Shown: in pieces, positions 25,057-37,974 of the stretch | Layout of the letters: each line of letters begins with the position of its first letter | How positions within the stretch are numbered: the stretch's first letter is position 1 | Assembly: GCA_905183005.1 (NCBI GenBank) | Contig: CAJJDO010000051.1 | Coordinates: 1 to 64,000 of the forward strand | Origin: Paramecium pentaurelia | Taxonomy: Eukaryota > Ciliophora > Oligohymenophorea > Peniculida > Parameciidae | DNA length: 64,000 nucleotides | Reading direction: 5' to 3' | The notes under the pieces: generated by a model | The model's input: only the letters and a program-made list of their open reading frames with translations | Databases searched by the model: none | Told to the model about the DNA's origin: nothing | Made by a program: the position numbers and the translations under genes

Positions 25057-25272
25057 ATGAGAAATTTTTTAAATAAATTGAACATTTTCTTAAATGCTAA
25101 AGAAAATCCCCATCTTACCCAATATTTAGTTTAAAATTCGTCGTTCAATAGATTTGTACACAAAACAGAATATATGAAAAAAAAATTTTGGTAAAAATTA
25201 GATGAAGCTGCTTTTCCAGAAGAATACTAAAATAAATTACTAGAATAGAATAAGAAAAATTCTAAGAAATGA
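25057..25272 (+). CDS. small protein of unknown function, 71 residues
   Basis: A single-exon frame from ATG 25057 to TGA 25270-25272 encodes 71 residues with balanced, protein-like composition: MRNFLNKLNIFLNAKENPHL at the start, a central FNRFVHKT, then KKKFWQKLDEAAFPEEYQNK and a lysine-rich end. It has no membrane segment or Cys motif. The N-terminus could act as a mitochondrial presequence (Arg, Lys, hydrophobic, no acidic residue in the first 15), but this is only inference. It lies alone between the RanBP1 gene and a convergent gene. I do not recognise the family. Confidence 0.5.
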
Positions 25273-25717
25273 ATTGATTACCTATAATTACAAATTATTA
25301 TTCAAATTGTTTAGTATATACACTTTACAAAATTAATTTGATATTTAGAAGACCATAATCTAAAATAAATATTGAATCTGAAAATTCATTAAGACTTTTG
25401 AGTTGTTTAAGTTAATGAATTTAATAATAAGCTCAAATGAAATGAGTATATTGTTTAAATGAAAAAGACATGAGTATTTTCAATAAAAAGTAAATTTTGT
25501 TTATTAAATAGTTCTTTTGGTTTGTAACTAAAAAATTTAAGGTTTTTAATTGTTTTAGTTTAGAATATAATCAAAGATTATGTAATTATCAAATGATATC
25601 AGAATTAATTAATATCCAATAATATATATTTAATAATATAAAATTAAAATCCTTGTTATATTAATACCAATTATAGGTAAGAATTAGATTTGATTAAAAA
25701 AAACTTATTATAATTAT
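25273..25717. other. intergenic region between convergent genes
   Basis: AT-rich, no feature recognised. Confidence 0.4.
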
Positions 25718-27074
25718 TCATAATAATAATGAGGATTTTTTATGTTATTTTTGAGACATCTCTGGTAATAAACATAAACTTTAAACTTTTTTTGAGGATT
25801 TTGTAAGTTAAACAGATTAGAAATTAAAGTTAAGCAATTTTGAGATATTTGAGGATGATCGACTAAATTTATCGGAAGTTTAAGATTAAAGTGTTCGATT
25901 AGATGTAAATTAATTTTTGTTGAAAAGAACTTGAACAACTTCTTTATCTGATATCTCAATACTTCCAGTTGATAACTTTTTTCTATGTAATGTATCTTTC
26001 CTGTTGAATCCTGTCATTGTAGTTTATTCAGATCTCTATTAAAGAGGTTAAGCTGGTTTAAATAACTTATCTAAAGAAATCATGCTTCTAAATTTATGTT
26101 ATCTTTAGAATTTATAGGCTTAGTTTTCTGGGATTTATAAGTCAACAATATGATTTTCTACTAATTTTCTTCTTAACATGCTTTTATGTTTTTTTGAGTT
26201 TTCAATAAGTTATTTAGCAGATTCTGGAAACAATTATAGTAATACTTTATCTATTTTAAATAATTATGCATCTTTGGATAGTACTTATGCTGAATAATTA
26301 GCCATGGCACATTCTTCATTGATAAAATCCATAGGGTTGCATTCCATAATTATGTTTCTTTTAGTATAGATTTGAACTGTTCCGGTAAAAATGATAAATA
26401 AATTATCCATTTTTTCATATAATTACATAATACAAGCGAGTTCTTCATAATAGAAAAGCTAATGTATTTATGAAATACTTAAAGTGAATCAGCAATTTGA
26501 CATAATAATTATTTATCATCCACATTAGTAGGTTTGAAGGTATTTAAAAAGAAATGTCTTTTCTATCTGATTAATTACTCATGTTTAAGTAATAATGATG
26601 TAATATCAGTAGGTGTTAACATAAGTAATGTACAATTTTCAACTGCGAACTAATTTAAAATATTTCATACTATTTTATTCATATTTTATCTATCTATTAA
26701 ATAACCTTCTGGTAAATCTTCTTAATACTATTATTTTTTTTTCTTTATAAATTTAAACTTAGATGCAAATTCATCCAAATCTTCAAGATCTGATAAATCT
26801 TATCTCATTTTTCCTTAATAAAACATATATAAATTGTCCTATTCATTTTATGGCACTAAATTAAATGCCATCAATTCATACACTTTAATTCTTCGGATGA
26901 GCTAGAATCTATAAAAGTGAAGTTACTTCTAAATATTCAGAATGACTTTGTAAAGTAAGTACTTTAATAAATGGTTCTAATTTTAAGAATTGTTCTTTAT
27001 ATAGAATCTATTTTAAACACAATAAATACTTCGATTTCAGCTTAGGTTTTATCAGTCTTCCTAAACAAATCCAT
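25718..27074 (-). CDS. cyclic-nucleotide-binding-like domain protein
   Basis: Five exons on the minus strand (27074-27030, 27007-26884, 26855-26671, 26649-26479, 26458-25718) with introns of 22, 28, 21 and 20 nt encode 421 residues. Around residues 118-130 is the end of one cNMP-binding fold (FAVENCTLLMLTPTDI, the usual A.e.C.ll.l...d). It is followed at about 140-250 by a second (LACIMQLYEKMDNLFIIFTG, then GTVQIYTK, the beta strands of the domain). The phosphate-binding cassette normally has GE...RxA; here the matching stretch, INEECAMANYSA, lacks the Arg, so nucleotide binding is doubtful. The rest is basic and low-complexity. Similar cytosolic CNBD proteins are numerous in ciliates and tied to kinase or ciliary signalling. 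The gene starts only about 40 nt after the stop of the next minus-strand gene. Confidence 0.78.
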
Positions 27075-27114
27075 TAATTCAATATTTATAAATAATATCA
27101 ATTAATCACAAAAA

Positions 27115-28093
27115 TCATAAATTTAATCCAAACACAGCTCCATTACCGAATTTAAAATCTATTCTTTATCTGCTACATTATAATATTGATTTGATAATTT
27201 GAAAATGAGTTACTATACCAATTTTACTTTAAGTTTAATCCTCTTTTATTTTATCTACAAATCCTTATACTCTATTCATCACATTCCTACTATATTCTAA
27301 TTAAAAGCTTGATCCTTTTTTAACAAACTCTTCAACTAAGAATCTTTCTTAATCTTCCTTATTAGGTTAACAATCACTTAAATTGTAACATTTTTGTAAT
27401 AAATTGAATTACCAAAATTCAAGATTATCTGGCATCTAACTAAAATCAAATTTTATTGGATTTCCATTCTAAATATAATTTATAGAAAGGGTACATCTTT
27501 TAAAATATCTGTAAGAGTTCCCCATTTATAAATTGAATTTATCGTACTTATTTTCTCACATATGTCCGGACATAGTATAAATTAAATCTTCTCTTTCTAT
27601 GGATGGTTGCAAAACAATAGTTGAGTTGTTTGTATTGCTCTATAGTTACTTTCAAATAATATGCCTTAACAATGGTGACACATAGACTTTATCAAAGTCC
27701 AATTTATTTATTTCTAACTTTAATTTATCGCATTATTTTGTCCCTAAATATTGTAAAGGAGGATCAATCAAATCATAATGATAGATATTTGAATCTTTAA
27801 ATTCTGTTACTCTTTTAAAATAATTATGCCATGCCAAAGCATGCCTTACTAAAATTTCATTCTAATTCTATACTGATTATGAATTTACTATTCAAAGTAT
27901 TTTAGGGAGTGAATTCTAAACTGATCTTTAATTTTTTCCATCCTTCATCTTCATCTTTCATTTTATAGATTTCAAGCTCCAACTCTTTAGCCTCTCTTAT
28001 TTTCTATTCTAATATTAAATATTTGTGTCTTAACTATAATGGACATCTAATATACTAAAATTACATACATTTTAGATAATAGTTAAGTATCAT
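27115..28093 (-). CDS. histidine phosphatase (phosphoglycerate-mutase-like) protein
   Basis: Exons 28093-27874, 27848-27671, 27639-27495 and 27468-27115 (introns 25, 31 and 26 nt) give 298 residues. After a charged N-terminal helix, FIIIRHALAWHNYF carries the RH motif whose His becomes phosphorylated. DPPLQYLGTKQCDKL is the second family block, VYVSPLAIQT the third, and IGIVTHFQIIKSIL the C-terminal block with the second catalytic His. Members range from metabolic mutases to protein or sugar phosphatases; the substrate cannot be told. Two features are odd. The RHG motif reads RHA, and the third block, normally SPLxRxxQT, lacks its Arg at the splice junction (27671/27639). The start at 28093 is the first ATG that keeps the frame. 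Confidence 0.8.
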
Positions 28094-28570
28094 AAACCTA
28101 TGGCTATTTTACAAGCTAACTAAATTTAAACAACATAAATAAAATTGTTTAATTTTTAATATCAAATATTATATAAATGCATTGGCTTATAAAATTCATA
28201 AAATGCCAACAATTTAAAAAAAAAATTATACAATCCTATTAAAATACACTATAAAAGGATATATAAAAATAATAATAATAATTAAATCTAATATTATATA
28301 TAATATTAGAGATTTAAATTTTAATACTACATCTTTTAAGTTAAAATCCATTTTATTAATATAAAACATCAAATAAGAATAATAATAATTGTTTATACAT
28401 TAAATATATCCTATTAGAAGTTCAGTCCATATTGAATTAATGTGTAGATTAAATAGAACGAACAAATAAATATTTCTTAGGGTTTATTTTTTATTATCAT
28501 TTATTTTTATGAAACAAAAATCAAATAAAATAAATAAATGAATTGATAAGGGCTATAACTATTTCTACAT
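28094..28570. other. intergenic AT-rich region
   Basis: No gene or RNA recognised; it lies between two minus-strand genes and should hold the promoter of the histidine phosphatase gene. Confidence 0.4.
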
Positions 28571-30151
28571 TCAATTTTATACTAATGTCTCTCTTTTAGA
28601 GTCTACACTTATTGTTTGACTTCCATTTTTACTATAAATACATTTTCTTTATTATAGTGAATGTATTCTAGCAGGTGTTTCATATGGCTATGATGATTTA
28701 GGTGTTTGAAGTCTCATTAATGTTCTAGACTAAAAATTTGATGATTATGTAGGTGTTTAATGAAGATTCCTTTTTAATTCATTTTGTCTTCTATCTAATA
28801 ACAATATTAAATTTGTTAAATCTTTTTCTTAATTAATTGATGGAACTTAAAGTGTTTCACAAAAATCTTATATAATGTCTAAAGAATCTTTTGTTAAGTT
28901 AAAGCATTAATTTAGATATTTCCATTAATATTATAATTAAGAATTCAATCCTTTTATTTATAAGGGTAGATCAGCTGAATTTTAACTAGTTTTGGAGATA
29001 CTTTAATTTATAATTATATTTACTTTTCTTTTAATTATTCAATATACTTTTATTAACGAGATATCTATTTCTAAAGAGTTTTAATTTCTTAATTAAACTA
29101 TTCTTATATTGATAGTTAATTGGATTTGATCCCAACATTCTATTCAAGAATATTTTATAATTTTATAAGTAATTATTCTTATTAATTACCTTATCTTTCC
29201 TAAATCAGGCCTATTTTAAATGAGTCTTCATCAAATTTTTTGACAGCTGAATGCACTTCGAATTTTACTGCTTTTGAATTATTAACTTCAAGTTCTTAAA
29301 ATAGAATTGCCAAAGTTTTAAATTTTTCTTATGTTTAATTAATATCTTCAAATCATTAACTAATATGTACCAGTTTTACAATTTTCTAATCTTTTTGATA
29401 AGGCTCCTAATTAATTAAAACATTCATCAATTTATTAAACTTCTTTAACAAGAGTTTACAAACGTTCATTAAATAATGTACTATCTTGTTATGTTTGAGT
29501 TTTCATTTCTTTTGTATTTTTAAACAAAAGTTATACATCATTTCTTAAATAACTAATACTTTAGGATACATTAGAAATACAATCACGAATTTCATTCTAT
29601 TTATATATTCAAAAATATTACAAAATTATCATCCAAATTCTATTTTAAAGCATATTTATGTTTAATATAATCTATCTCTTCGTTAATTTTTTCATTGGTT
29701 TACGTTTAAAATTTTTATTATTATTTTGCATTCAAAATAGTCTAATAAGTAACATCAACATTTGTTTTAAATTAATTAATATCATCTTGAACATTTAGAA
29801 TCTTATTACTGAAATCATTATCAATTTTAGTTATCTCAGTTGAAATCATTTTTTGAAATTAAGCTAATTAATCAATATATTTGCTTTACTTTAATTGAAT
29901 TCAAAAAGATTTTCTATATTTGTATTTACAGATTTTTAATATTTTAGAAATCTTTCATTTATTCCAAGGAAATCAGAATTTTCATTTAGAGTAACATATA
30001 TACATGTTTAATATTTTTAATTTTATTCTAAGTATTTTGTCAATAAGTTCTTTTAATCATTACAATTGTAATTATGCAATTGGAATACTTACTATATTGC
30101 ATCAAATATTTCATTATATTTCAAAAGAGTTTAAATAATCAGTTGTTACAT
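28571..30151 (-). CDS. coiled-coil protein of unknown function
   Basis: Five minus-strand exons (30151-29890, 29863-29622, 29596-29371, 29345-29024, 29000-28571) with introns of 26, 25, 25 and 23 nt yield 493 residues in one frame. Nearly all of it is predicted coiled coil by eye: heptad-like Leu/Ile spacing with many Gln, Glu, Lys and Asn (for example LQTLVKEVQQIDECFNQLGA). The last 80 residues are Ser/Thr/Pro-rich and basic (TPTQSSNFQSRTLMRLQTPK), likely unstructured and phosphorylatable. No catalytic domain, membrane segment or signal peptide is present. A cytoskeletal or basal-body role is possible but only inferred. It is divergently oriented to the MORN gene. Confidence 0.75.
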
Positions 30152-30814
30152 CAATTATTCTCTTAAAAATTATTATATTAAATAAATGAGTATATAAATA
30201 TATTTGTATTATATTATAGATCTAAATAAAACTATAGCAAAAATTGCTAATATATTAATACAAAGAATTATTTTTATATATAAAACTATATATTAAATGT
30301 TTTATATTTGTAAATAAAATTTTCTATGATAACATGATAGTTATAATATTGCTTTAAATTATTAAAAATATCATATTGATAGCTAATAAAGAATTAATAT
30401 AATTTGTTGAAGTTCATAAATATTCATTTATTTTACTTTAATAAGTTAGAATAGATTTAAAATATAAATAGTAATGTTTAAATTTTATTAATATCATGTA
30501 ATTTACTGTATCATCCTAGCTATTACAATTTATTTGATAAATTATTGATAACTTAATTGTAATACATATCAATTTTTTATTTATTTTATTAAATAAAATC
30601 TAAAATATTCATAATTAGAATCATAAAAACATAGACTCAAATGTATATTTAAAATAAGATTTAATTATAATATGTTAAAGAATATTACAATCTATCTAGT
30701 TCATCAAAAAATATTGTTATACTTAATTATATTTCTTGCATTTAGGTGTAAAAACAGCCCAATTTAAATTAAAAAAAAGTTTTTTTTTAAAATATATAAT
30801 ATTTAATCAAGTTT
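30152..30814. other. divergent intergenic region
   Basis: This long AT-rich stretch lies between the divergent coiled-coil and MORN genes and should hold both promoters. No motif stands out. Confidence 0.4.
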
Positions 30815-31801
30815 ATGTCTTAAAAACCCAAATTACCTTCAAGCAGAAAAGTTTATCCTGTTACCAATTCTGGAGAAGCATCCCCAGTTTAAACTTAATA
30901 GATTGAATCATCAAAATCAGTTTCAGAAGATAAATAATAAAAAAAGAATGATGACATTAAATTGATAACAGATGATTATGTATCAATTAAATTTAAGAAA
31001 AGCCTCCAATTACATAGGAAATAATGAAATTAAAAGAGAAATTACAATTAGTAGATAAAGATTCACTCTCTTTTAAGGAGATTGAGAAGGATGATGTTTA
31101 TTTTTATGGAGATGTGATGTTTAATATGAAATGTGGGTTTGGTAAATAGTTCAATAAAAATACTTTATGCTATTATTAAGGTGAGTTTTTTATGGATTAA
31201 TTTCATGGTAAAGGTACGTTAATTTATTAAGATGGTACAATAAAAGTAAAGAATTATATTTTAAAATTAGTAAGGTGTATTTTTTTAGGGAAGATTAGTT
31301 GATGATGTATTTCCTTTTTTATAGCTTTCATATGATTTAAAATTAGACACTTTTCAAAATTGTCCAAATGGTGCAAATTTTACTGGTTTACTTGATGAAA
31401 ATGGAAAGAGAAATGGTATTGGAAAATATATTTGGCAAGATGGTTCGATTTATTTTGGTGAATTTTCTGATGATAGTTTTAATGGATATGGATAAATGAG
31501 TTTTGCAAATGGAAATGTATATTTGGGAGAATGGAAAAATGGATAGATGTAAGGTATTGGTCATTTTATATGGAAATCAAATAATTAAGAATATATTGGG
31601 GAATATAAAAGAAATAAAAAGAATGGATTTGGAATTAATAAATTTGCTGATGGAAGGAGATATATTGGTTATTTTCGAGATGGATAGTTTGATGGTTAAG
31701 CAATCCTTTAAAAAAAGAATCATTTAGATAAAATATCATATTGGTAAAATGGAAATCAAATTGTTGAACCAACTTAATATACTTGTGAAGATAATTTTTG
31801 A
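30815..31801 (+). CDS. MORN-repeat protein
   Basis: Exons 30815-30979, 31003-31269 and 31289-31801 (introns of 23 and 19 nt) encode 314 residues. A basic, Ser/Gln-rich N-terminus and a short charged helix are followed by MORN repeats from about residue 90 to 295. The repeats include FYGDVMFNMKCGFGK, YYQGEFFMDQFHGKG, YFGEFSDDSFNGYG, YLGEWKNGQMQGIG, YIGEYKRNKKNGFG and YIGYFRDGQFDGQA. These have the Y.G.....G.G pattern and number at least six, with a linker after the second pair. MORN arrays form flat beta surfaces that bind phospholipid or scaffold partners, and in ciliates they are common in ciliary and cortical proteins. No kinase, PIP-kinase or SET domain is attached. The partner is unknown. 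Confidence 0.88.
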
Positions 31802-32079
31802 TTAATTTTGTAATAAATGATTTATAGATAATTTTTATTATTATAATTATTTGTTTTTGTTTTCTAAAGTATTTGATTCAATATTTGAATTCATATTATG
31901 AGAAATTATAATTAATCAATAATTTATTTAATTAAATCATATTAATTACAAGTTTCTATTAATCTATAAAGTATATTTAATATATATATATATAATATAG
32001 TATTAGTTTAAATAAATAATATAGATAATATTCTTATATATTAATTAAATATATAAAATAATAATAATTACATATAGTT

Positions 32080-33664
32080 TCATGGATTTGTTTCTGTTTA
32101 TGGTAATACCAAAAATTTAGAATACTTTTGAAAATACATTTCTAATATTTAAGTCCCTGTTTTTCCTCTACTATCAAGTATAAAAAATCCACAATAGATT
32201 GTATAAAAGAGATCTATACCTCCAAAAATATAGAATGCTCCTGAAATATTTACACCTTAAACAATATATGGAAAAGAGAAGATTAAAATGGCTTAAAATA
32301 TCCATCTCAAATCCATTGTAAAAAAAGTTCCATCACTATCATTTAATTATGGAACAATTCCCTAAACTATAAAAATAATATATTACCCAACATACTGGAC
32401 TTAATGTTGCTGCAAATACCATAATTAAAAGCACTAAAAAGACAAAAATAAGAAATAATATAGTATCACTTTGATAATTAGATAAAATTGCTATAGTAAT
32501 ATTAATGGCCCCCATCAAAATAGATCCAATAACTATTTTAAATTAGACTTTAATACTTAAAATATATTTCTAACCTAATCTAGGCAACATAGGAATTGTT
32601 GTAAATTAAGCAACAGCACTAAATAGACCAATACATATAGTATAAATTGTTTTCAATACTAAATCTCCACCTGATAATTGTTCAAAGATTTAAGCACTAT
32701 AATAAAATACAGCAAAAGAACCACACCAAATTTAAACAAACATCTAAATATTTATAATATAATCTATTACTGATATAACACCAACTTGTAATCCAATTAG
32801 ATTCTTTTTTTAAAATATATGTAAAAATGAATTCTATGTTTTAAACTGTTCATTTTATGCTATTTATCTATATCTATCTAATTAACCTTCTACATATTCT
32901 TCCTTATATATTTTCATAATAACCTATTTAATTTATAAGTGAATATATTACATATTTTGCTTTTTCTATATCATTTCTTTATAATGATTATTCTGGACTG
33001 TCATAATTATAAAAAAAATATATAACAGTAGATCTGATTATAAAGATAATAGCTGGAAATAAAAAAACAATCCTCCACCAATTTGATGTAACACCATGAT
33101 ATCTATAAATATCAAATAAATTATACTTTATATATCCAATTCCCATTAATTATCCTATTGCTAAACCTGTATTTACTCCATATCCTAAAATCATACTAAT
33201 TTAGTAATAATATTTTTCAGGACATAATGATTTAACATAAACAGGCATTATTAAACTGGAGATGCCATTTGCAACTCCAAGAAAAAAACGAAATACAATT
33301 ACTACATTTGTGTTAGCTATTACAGCTAATAGACTAGATAATCCAATTAAATCAGCTATATGAATACATTATTTGTTAGTAAATTTTCTTTTGAGAAAAT
33401 AACCAATAATTACACCAACAACACATCCTAATGGCAAAATTCCATTTATTAAACTTAAAGAGCTTGTTTTTTCTTCTTTTGTTATGCCTCTTAATATTTA
33501 AATCAAAAAACATACAAATTATCAAAAAGAGTGTCAATAGAAAGTGTTAAATAGGAGAGAACATACCCAATATTTAAAGCTCCTAGTTAGATATTCACAT
33601 TCATCAAGACTACTTAAAATACTGAGTTAACTTTAGGTGAATTTTCGCTGATATTTGTTTTCAT
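32080..33664 (-). CDS. MFS sugar-type transporter
   Basis: Four exons (33664-33516, 33489-32924, 32898-32387, 32361-32080) with introns of 26, 25 and 25 nt give 502 residues, the usual size of a 12-helix sugar/H+ symporter. Twelve hydrophobic segments can be counted. Typical blocks include LINGILPLGCVVGVIIGYF with an R/K-rich loop after helix 2 (FLKRKF), FRFFLGVANGISSLIMPVYV (helix 4-5 family signature), a long charged central loop (about residues 215-265), and AATLSPVCWGIVP (helix 10). The C-terminus is CGFFILDSRGKTGTQILEMY, where the related glucose transporters have PETKGKTLEEI. It should act in the plasma or a vacuolar membrane. The sugar transported cannot be told from sequence. It is divergent from the DPAGT1 gene. 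Confidence 0.9.
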
Positions 33665-34092
33665 ATTATATTTAAAATTAGATATTATTAATTTTATACA
33701 TACAAATTAATAAAAAAAATATCAGAATTCAGAATTTCTATAATTAACAGAAGCCTATTTATATATGAAATATTATCGATATTTATTATTATGTATTATT
33801 TATTTTGATATTTACTTATATATTTGTTTTTGTTATTTATAAAAAAGAGAATAAACAAAATAACATTAAATAAACTTGTTATGAAATAAACAATAACTAA
33901 TTATTTTAAATGCATTTTATTTATATAACAAAAACAAGAAATTTTAAATGTCAATTATATAAATAATTATTATAATGTAGTATAATATTAAAAATTGTGG
34001 AATATTTTATTTTTTTTAACAATTTACACGTAATTCAGATTATTTGTTTAATAAATGAATTTTATTTATAAATTAATTAAATAACAAAAAGA
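33665..34092. other. divergent intergenic region
   Basis: AT-rich 5' flanks of the transporter (minus) and DPAGT1 (plus) genes; no motif recognised. Confidence 0.4.
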
Positions 34093-35283
34093 ATGTTTGA
34101 AACAAGATTTATACCTTGTTTGGTTGTCTTTGTGTTGGGTTATGTATTGAATGGATTAAAGAGTGCCTTAAATCCCGAATAATTCTTAGCCTTTTTGGGT
34201 TATATGGGTTTAAGCATTTTTGCATACGTGTTATCATATTGGATGATTCCTAAGATTGCTAAATTAACTGAGAAGGCAGATATCTTTGGTTATGATATAA
34301 ATAAAAAAGGTATTCTATTCATTTAATTTAATAGGCACTGATGCTGGTAAAATAAAAATTCCAGAATCTTTAGGCATAGTACCTGCTACAATTTATCTCA
34401 TTTTCAATATTATAGGAATACTATTTACTAGAGCATATATGCCTGATTTAATAATGTCACATATCTCAGGATTGTTAGCTATTACATTTATAGTATTTTT
34501 GGGTTTTGCTGATGATGTTTTGGATTTGGCATGGAGATATAAATTGTTATTACCACCAATTGCAAGTTTACCTGTTATTGTTGCATATACAGGAGGAACA
34601 TAAATAGTTTTACCTCAATTAATTAGACCATATCTTGGATAAACAATTGATTTAGGACCAATATATTATCTTTATATGATTATGTTATCTACTTTCTAAT
34701 CAAATGCAATTAACATATATGCTGGAGTCAATGGATTAGAAGTAGGATAATCTATAATTATTGCATTGTCAATAGCAATATATAATGTCATTGAAATTTC
34801 AACATAATAATAACATTTATTTAGTCTGATGATTATAGTACCATACATTTCATCAGCATTAGCATTATACAATTATAATAGATATCCATCTAAAGTATTT
34901 GTTGGAGATGTATTTTGTTATTGGTCTGGAATGACATTTGCAGTGGCTGCTGTACTTGGTCATTTTTCAAAAACCTTGATGTTATTCTGCATTCCACAAC
35001 TTATTAATTTCTTGTATTCACTTCCATAACTATTTGGAATAATTCCATGTCCAAGACATAGATTACCAAGGTACAATATCATTTAATTTAAATTAATAGA
35101 TATGATGAAAAGACAGGTTTGTTATATCCAATCAAAACTAATTTAACTTTAATTAATTTGATGTTGTTAATTAAGGGACCAACAAGCGAAAAGAATTTAT
35201 GCAGAGTTTTATTATCATTCTAAATACTATGTACGATTATTGGATTTGCTATAAGATATTTGGGGTCATAGATGTTCTTTTGA
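34093..35283 (+). CDS. DPAGT1/ALG7: UDP-GlcNAc:dolichyl-phosphate GlcNAc-1-P transferase
   Basis: Exons 34093-34309, 34335-35070 and 35100-35283 (introns of 25 and 29 nt) encode 378 residues with about ten membrane helices. The family motifs are all present: FGFADDVLDL with the DD pair that binds Mg-UDP-GlcNAc, NAINIYAGVNGLEVGQ, SKVFVGDVFCYWSGMTFAV (usually FVGDTF), and PCPRHRLPRYDEKTGLL near the C-terminus. The enzyme starts N-glycan assembly on the cytoplasmic face of the ER by moving GlcNAc-1-phosphate to dolichyl phosphate, and it is the target of tunicamycin. The length is close to that of yeast and animal orthologues (about 400). A 30-nt gap separates it from the next plus-strand gene. 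Confidence 0.94.
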
Positions 35284-35313
35284 TAAATATTTTATAAGTT
35301 ATAAATTATATAA

Positions 35314-37298
35314 ATGTTAGCCTCTTTTTAATAATAACCACTTGTAAGAAAAATGGTCAAATCTCAAGTTGAATTATCTATGCCATAGACCAAAACCACT
35401 TCTGATTTGCTATTCTAAAATTAAAGATCTTCTTATTAACAATATAGAAAATAAACTTAACAATCAGATGAAATTTCAGTTTAGAAATTATTTTTCAGAA
35501 CTACAGAACCATCTATATAAGAAACACCTAGTTCATTATATTTAACTAGACAAAAAGAAGAGCCTTTCATTACTACTACATCAAAATTTTAAGAATAAAA
35601 ATATTAATAGAGAATTGATTTCTCAAATTCAGACCATAAGAATTCAATTATTGAATTACCAAAATTCAGAATGGTTGCAAGTATGTATGGTAGAAGTATC
35701 ATGTCTACAGCTAAAATTAATAGAAGAATGGCCGAATCCTCTGATAGTGAGTTTTTTATGTAATCGCCAGGGTAAATTTATTATAAAATATCAAGAGATT
35801 AAGATAAATGATAATTTGTAATCAATTATTTATGGAAGATGAACGATTCCTTTATTAATTTATGTATATTCCAGATTTGACATAACCAAAAGAAAGATTT
35901 GATGATTTTGTCAAATGTTTAAGGAATGTACAAAAGATTAATAGCAAAAGATTATTTTTTTATTTAAAAGATGGAACTCCAGTTAATTCTCACTTAGATA
36001 TACCTCCCACTCATAAAACCTTAATATATAGTCAAAATTCTGTTTATAAACCTTATGATAATCCATAATTAGATCTCTTAGAATAATAATGCAAATCATA
36101 TAACTTCCTTTAAATAAAAAAAAAATAATAATATAAAAATAGTAATTCATAAGTGGAAGATATAATTAGAACTTTAAATGATGGATAAGATAATCAATAT
36201 AATTCTAAAGAATTAAAAACATAATTAAGGAATCTCTCACTTAGAAAGTCAAGTTTAAAGAATTCTCTAGAAAAATTAATAAAACCAACTTAATTTAATG
36301 TAGATAATAATTTAAAATTATAAAAAACTGTCATTAATACATAAATAGATAAAACTGAAACTTAGGAATAAAATAAAATGGAATTATTTGATGATATGTT
36401 GTAACTTTATGAATAAGAATTAAAAAAAATTGATTTCAATTAAAATCAACCTGATGATATTAATTAAATTTAATTTGATAATGAAAATGATGAAATGAGA
36501 TTAAAAATTAAATAAGCTGCTTGTTTGTTAGAACCATTATTAAATAAATTTTTAAATTTCACATAAAAAAAAGAAGAAATTATTGAAGAATAATTTTAAT
36601 TGAATAATATGGAATAAAAAAGATAATCTAAAAGTTAATAAAATTTTGTACATAAAAATATTAAAAGGAGAATAAGTCATAAATTTAGCTTATAATAATT
36701 ATTAAAAATAAATCGAGAATTATTTATTTAAAATATTCCAAAATTATTATCATCATCAAATTTCTCTCGTTATGAATTACATAATACTTATGTACTCTAT
36801 TGTGCTTTATAATAAATTACATCATAAAGATATAAATATTATAATATAAATGATGGTGTTGATTATTAAACTTATAGAAGAGGAATATTTTAAATATTCT
36901 TTTAAAATGAATTTTTGGCTCAATAAATTTTTAATAGAATAGATTATAATTATAGTGGATTTCTTAATTGGGAAGAATTCTTAAGATTAATGATGAGTAT
37001 TAAAGCAAAAACAGTTGTTGAAAAAATTGATCTTTTTATTTCTATTTCTGATAGTGATGGAAATGGTAGACTATCTCATGATGAAATTTTTAAATTAGCT
37101 AAATTATGTTTATCTCATTATGTATAAGATAAGGGAGAATTTTTAGATATTTTATGTGAATATTATACTAGGTTAATCTTTTAAATTGTCAATAAAGAAG
37201 TAACAGAAGAAATACCTTTTGAAGAGATCAAAAAAGCTATATTAGAAAATAAAGAAGATAGTGATCTCTTATTAATGTTTTGTGGAGCAGATGTATGA
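35314..37298 (+). CDS. EF-hand protein with long low-complexity N-terminus
   Basis: Two exons, 35314-35771 and 35798-37298, give 652 residues. The intron is 26 nt, or 32 nt if the acceptor at 35803 is used; both keep frame. The first 480 residues are Gln/Asn/Lys/Ser-rich and mostly disordered. A more ordered stretch begins near residue 480 (YELHNTYVLYCALQQI). Two EF-hand loops lie near the C-terminus: RIDYNYSGFLNWEEF (about 555-570) and SDSDGNGRLSHDEIF (about 590-605), both with acidic positions 1, 3 and 12 suited to Ca2+ binding. The layout resembles ciliate proteins that sense calcium through a C-terminal EF pair. No kinase domain precedes it. The target is unknown. Confidence 0.82.
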
Positions 37299-37337
37299 AT
37301 GATGTATATAAATGTTTTAAGTTCCATCATAATAAAT

Positions 37338-37766
37338 TCAGGTTCTTTTATATTCACTTTAAGTTGTTTTCAAATCATCTATTGTAAAGTAATAATTATT
37401 GGCACCAACTCTATTTAATTATAATGCATGAATAAAATGAGAATGTGCAAATTTTGATTCATAATCACCAACATAATTGATATTCATCTATGTTCTCTAT
37501 TGAATTCTATTTATTGTAACTAATTCTGATAAACCATATCTGATAAATTGTTTAAATAACTTAAATTGTATATTTTATAATTCTGTTATAGGATTTCTTA
37601 TTTTCTCTTAAACACATTATTATTGTAATTGTTAAATCTAATCAATTGTTTTAGAGACCTAATTCTTTGTTATGTTCTTAAAAATTTAAGTTTTTTTCAC
37701 TTAATTTATTGATGACTTTGATATAAATGTTGCTATATTTCTAGAAATTACTCTAATTTTGTTCAT
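37338..37766 (-). CDS. small basic protein of unknown function
   Basis: A single-exon minus-strand frame of 142 residues ends only 39 nt from the convergent EF-hand gene. The N-terminus (MNKIRVISRNIATFISKS) has Arg/Lys, Ser and hydrophobic residues and no acid, like a mitochondrial presequence. The middle is Gln/Lys-rich helix, and the C-terminal half looks folded (FIRYGLSELVTINRI, then MNINYVGDYESKFAHSHFIH). No known family was recognised. A mitochondrial role is inference from the N-terminus only. Confidence 0.6.
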
Positions 37767-37974
37767 GAATATAAATTATATTTTTAATCACTAATCAATT
37801 ATTTCTATATTTATTTAAGGTAATTAATACTTAATTAAGCTATATTAAATATTTAAGTGATCACATATTCTTTTATAAAAAACAATAAAACAAACAAAAA
37901 AATTATTACAAAAGGTATTTTGACAGTTATAAATATCTTTTTAGATAAATAATATTAAATAATATTTTTATCAT

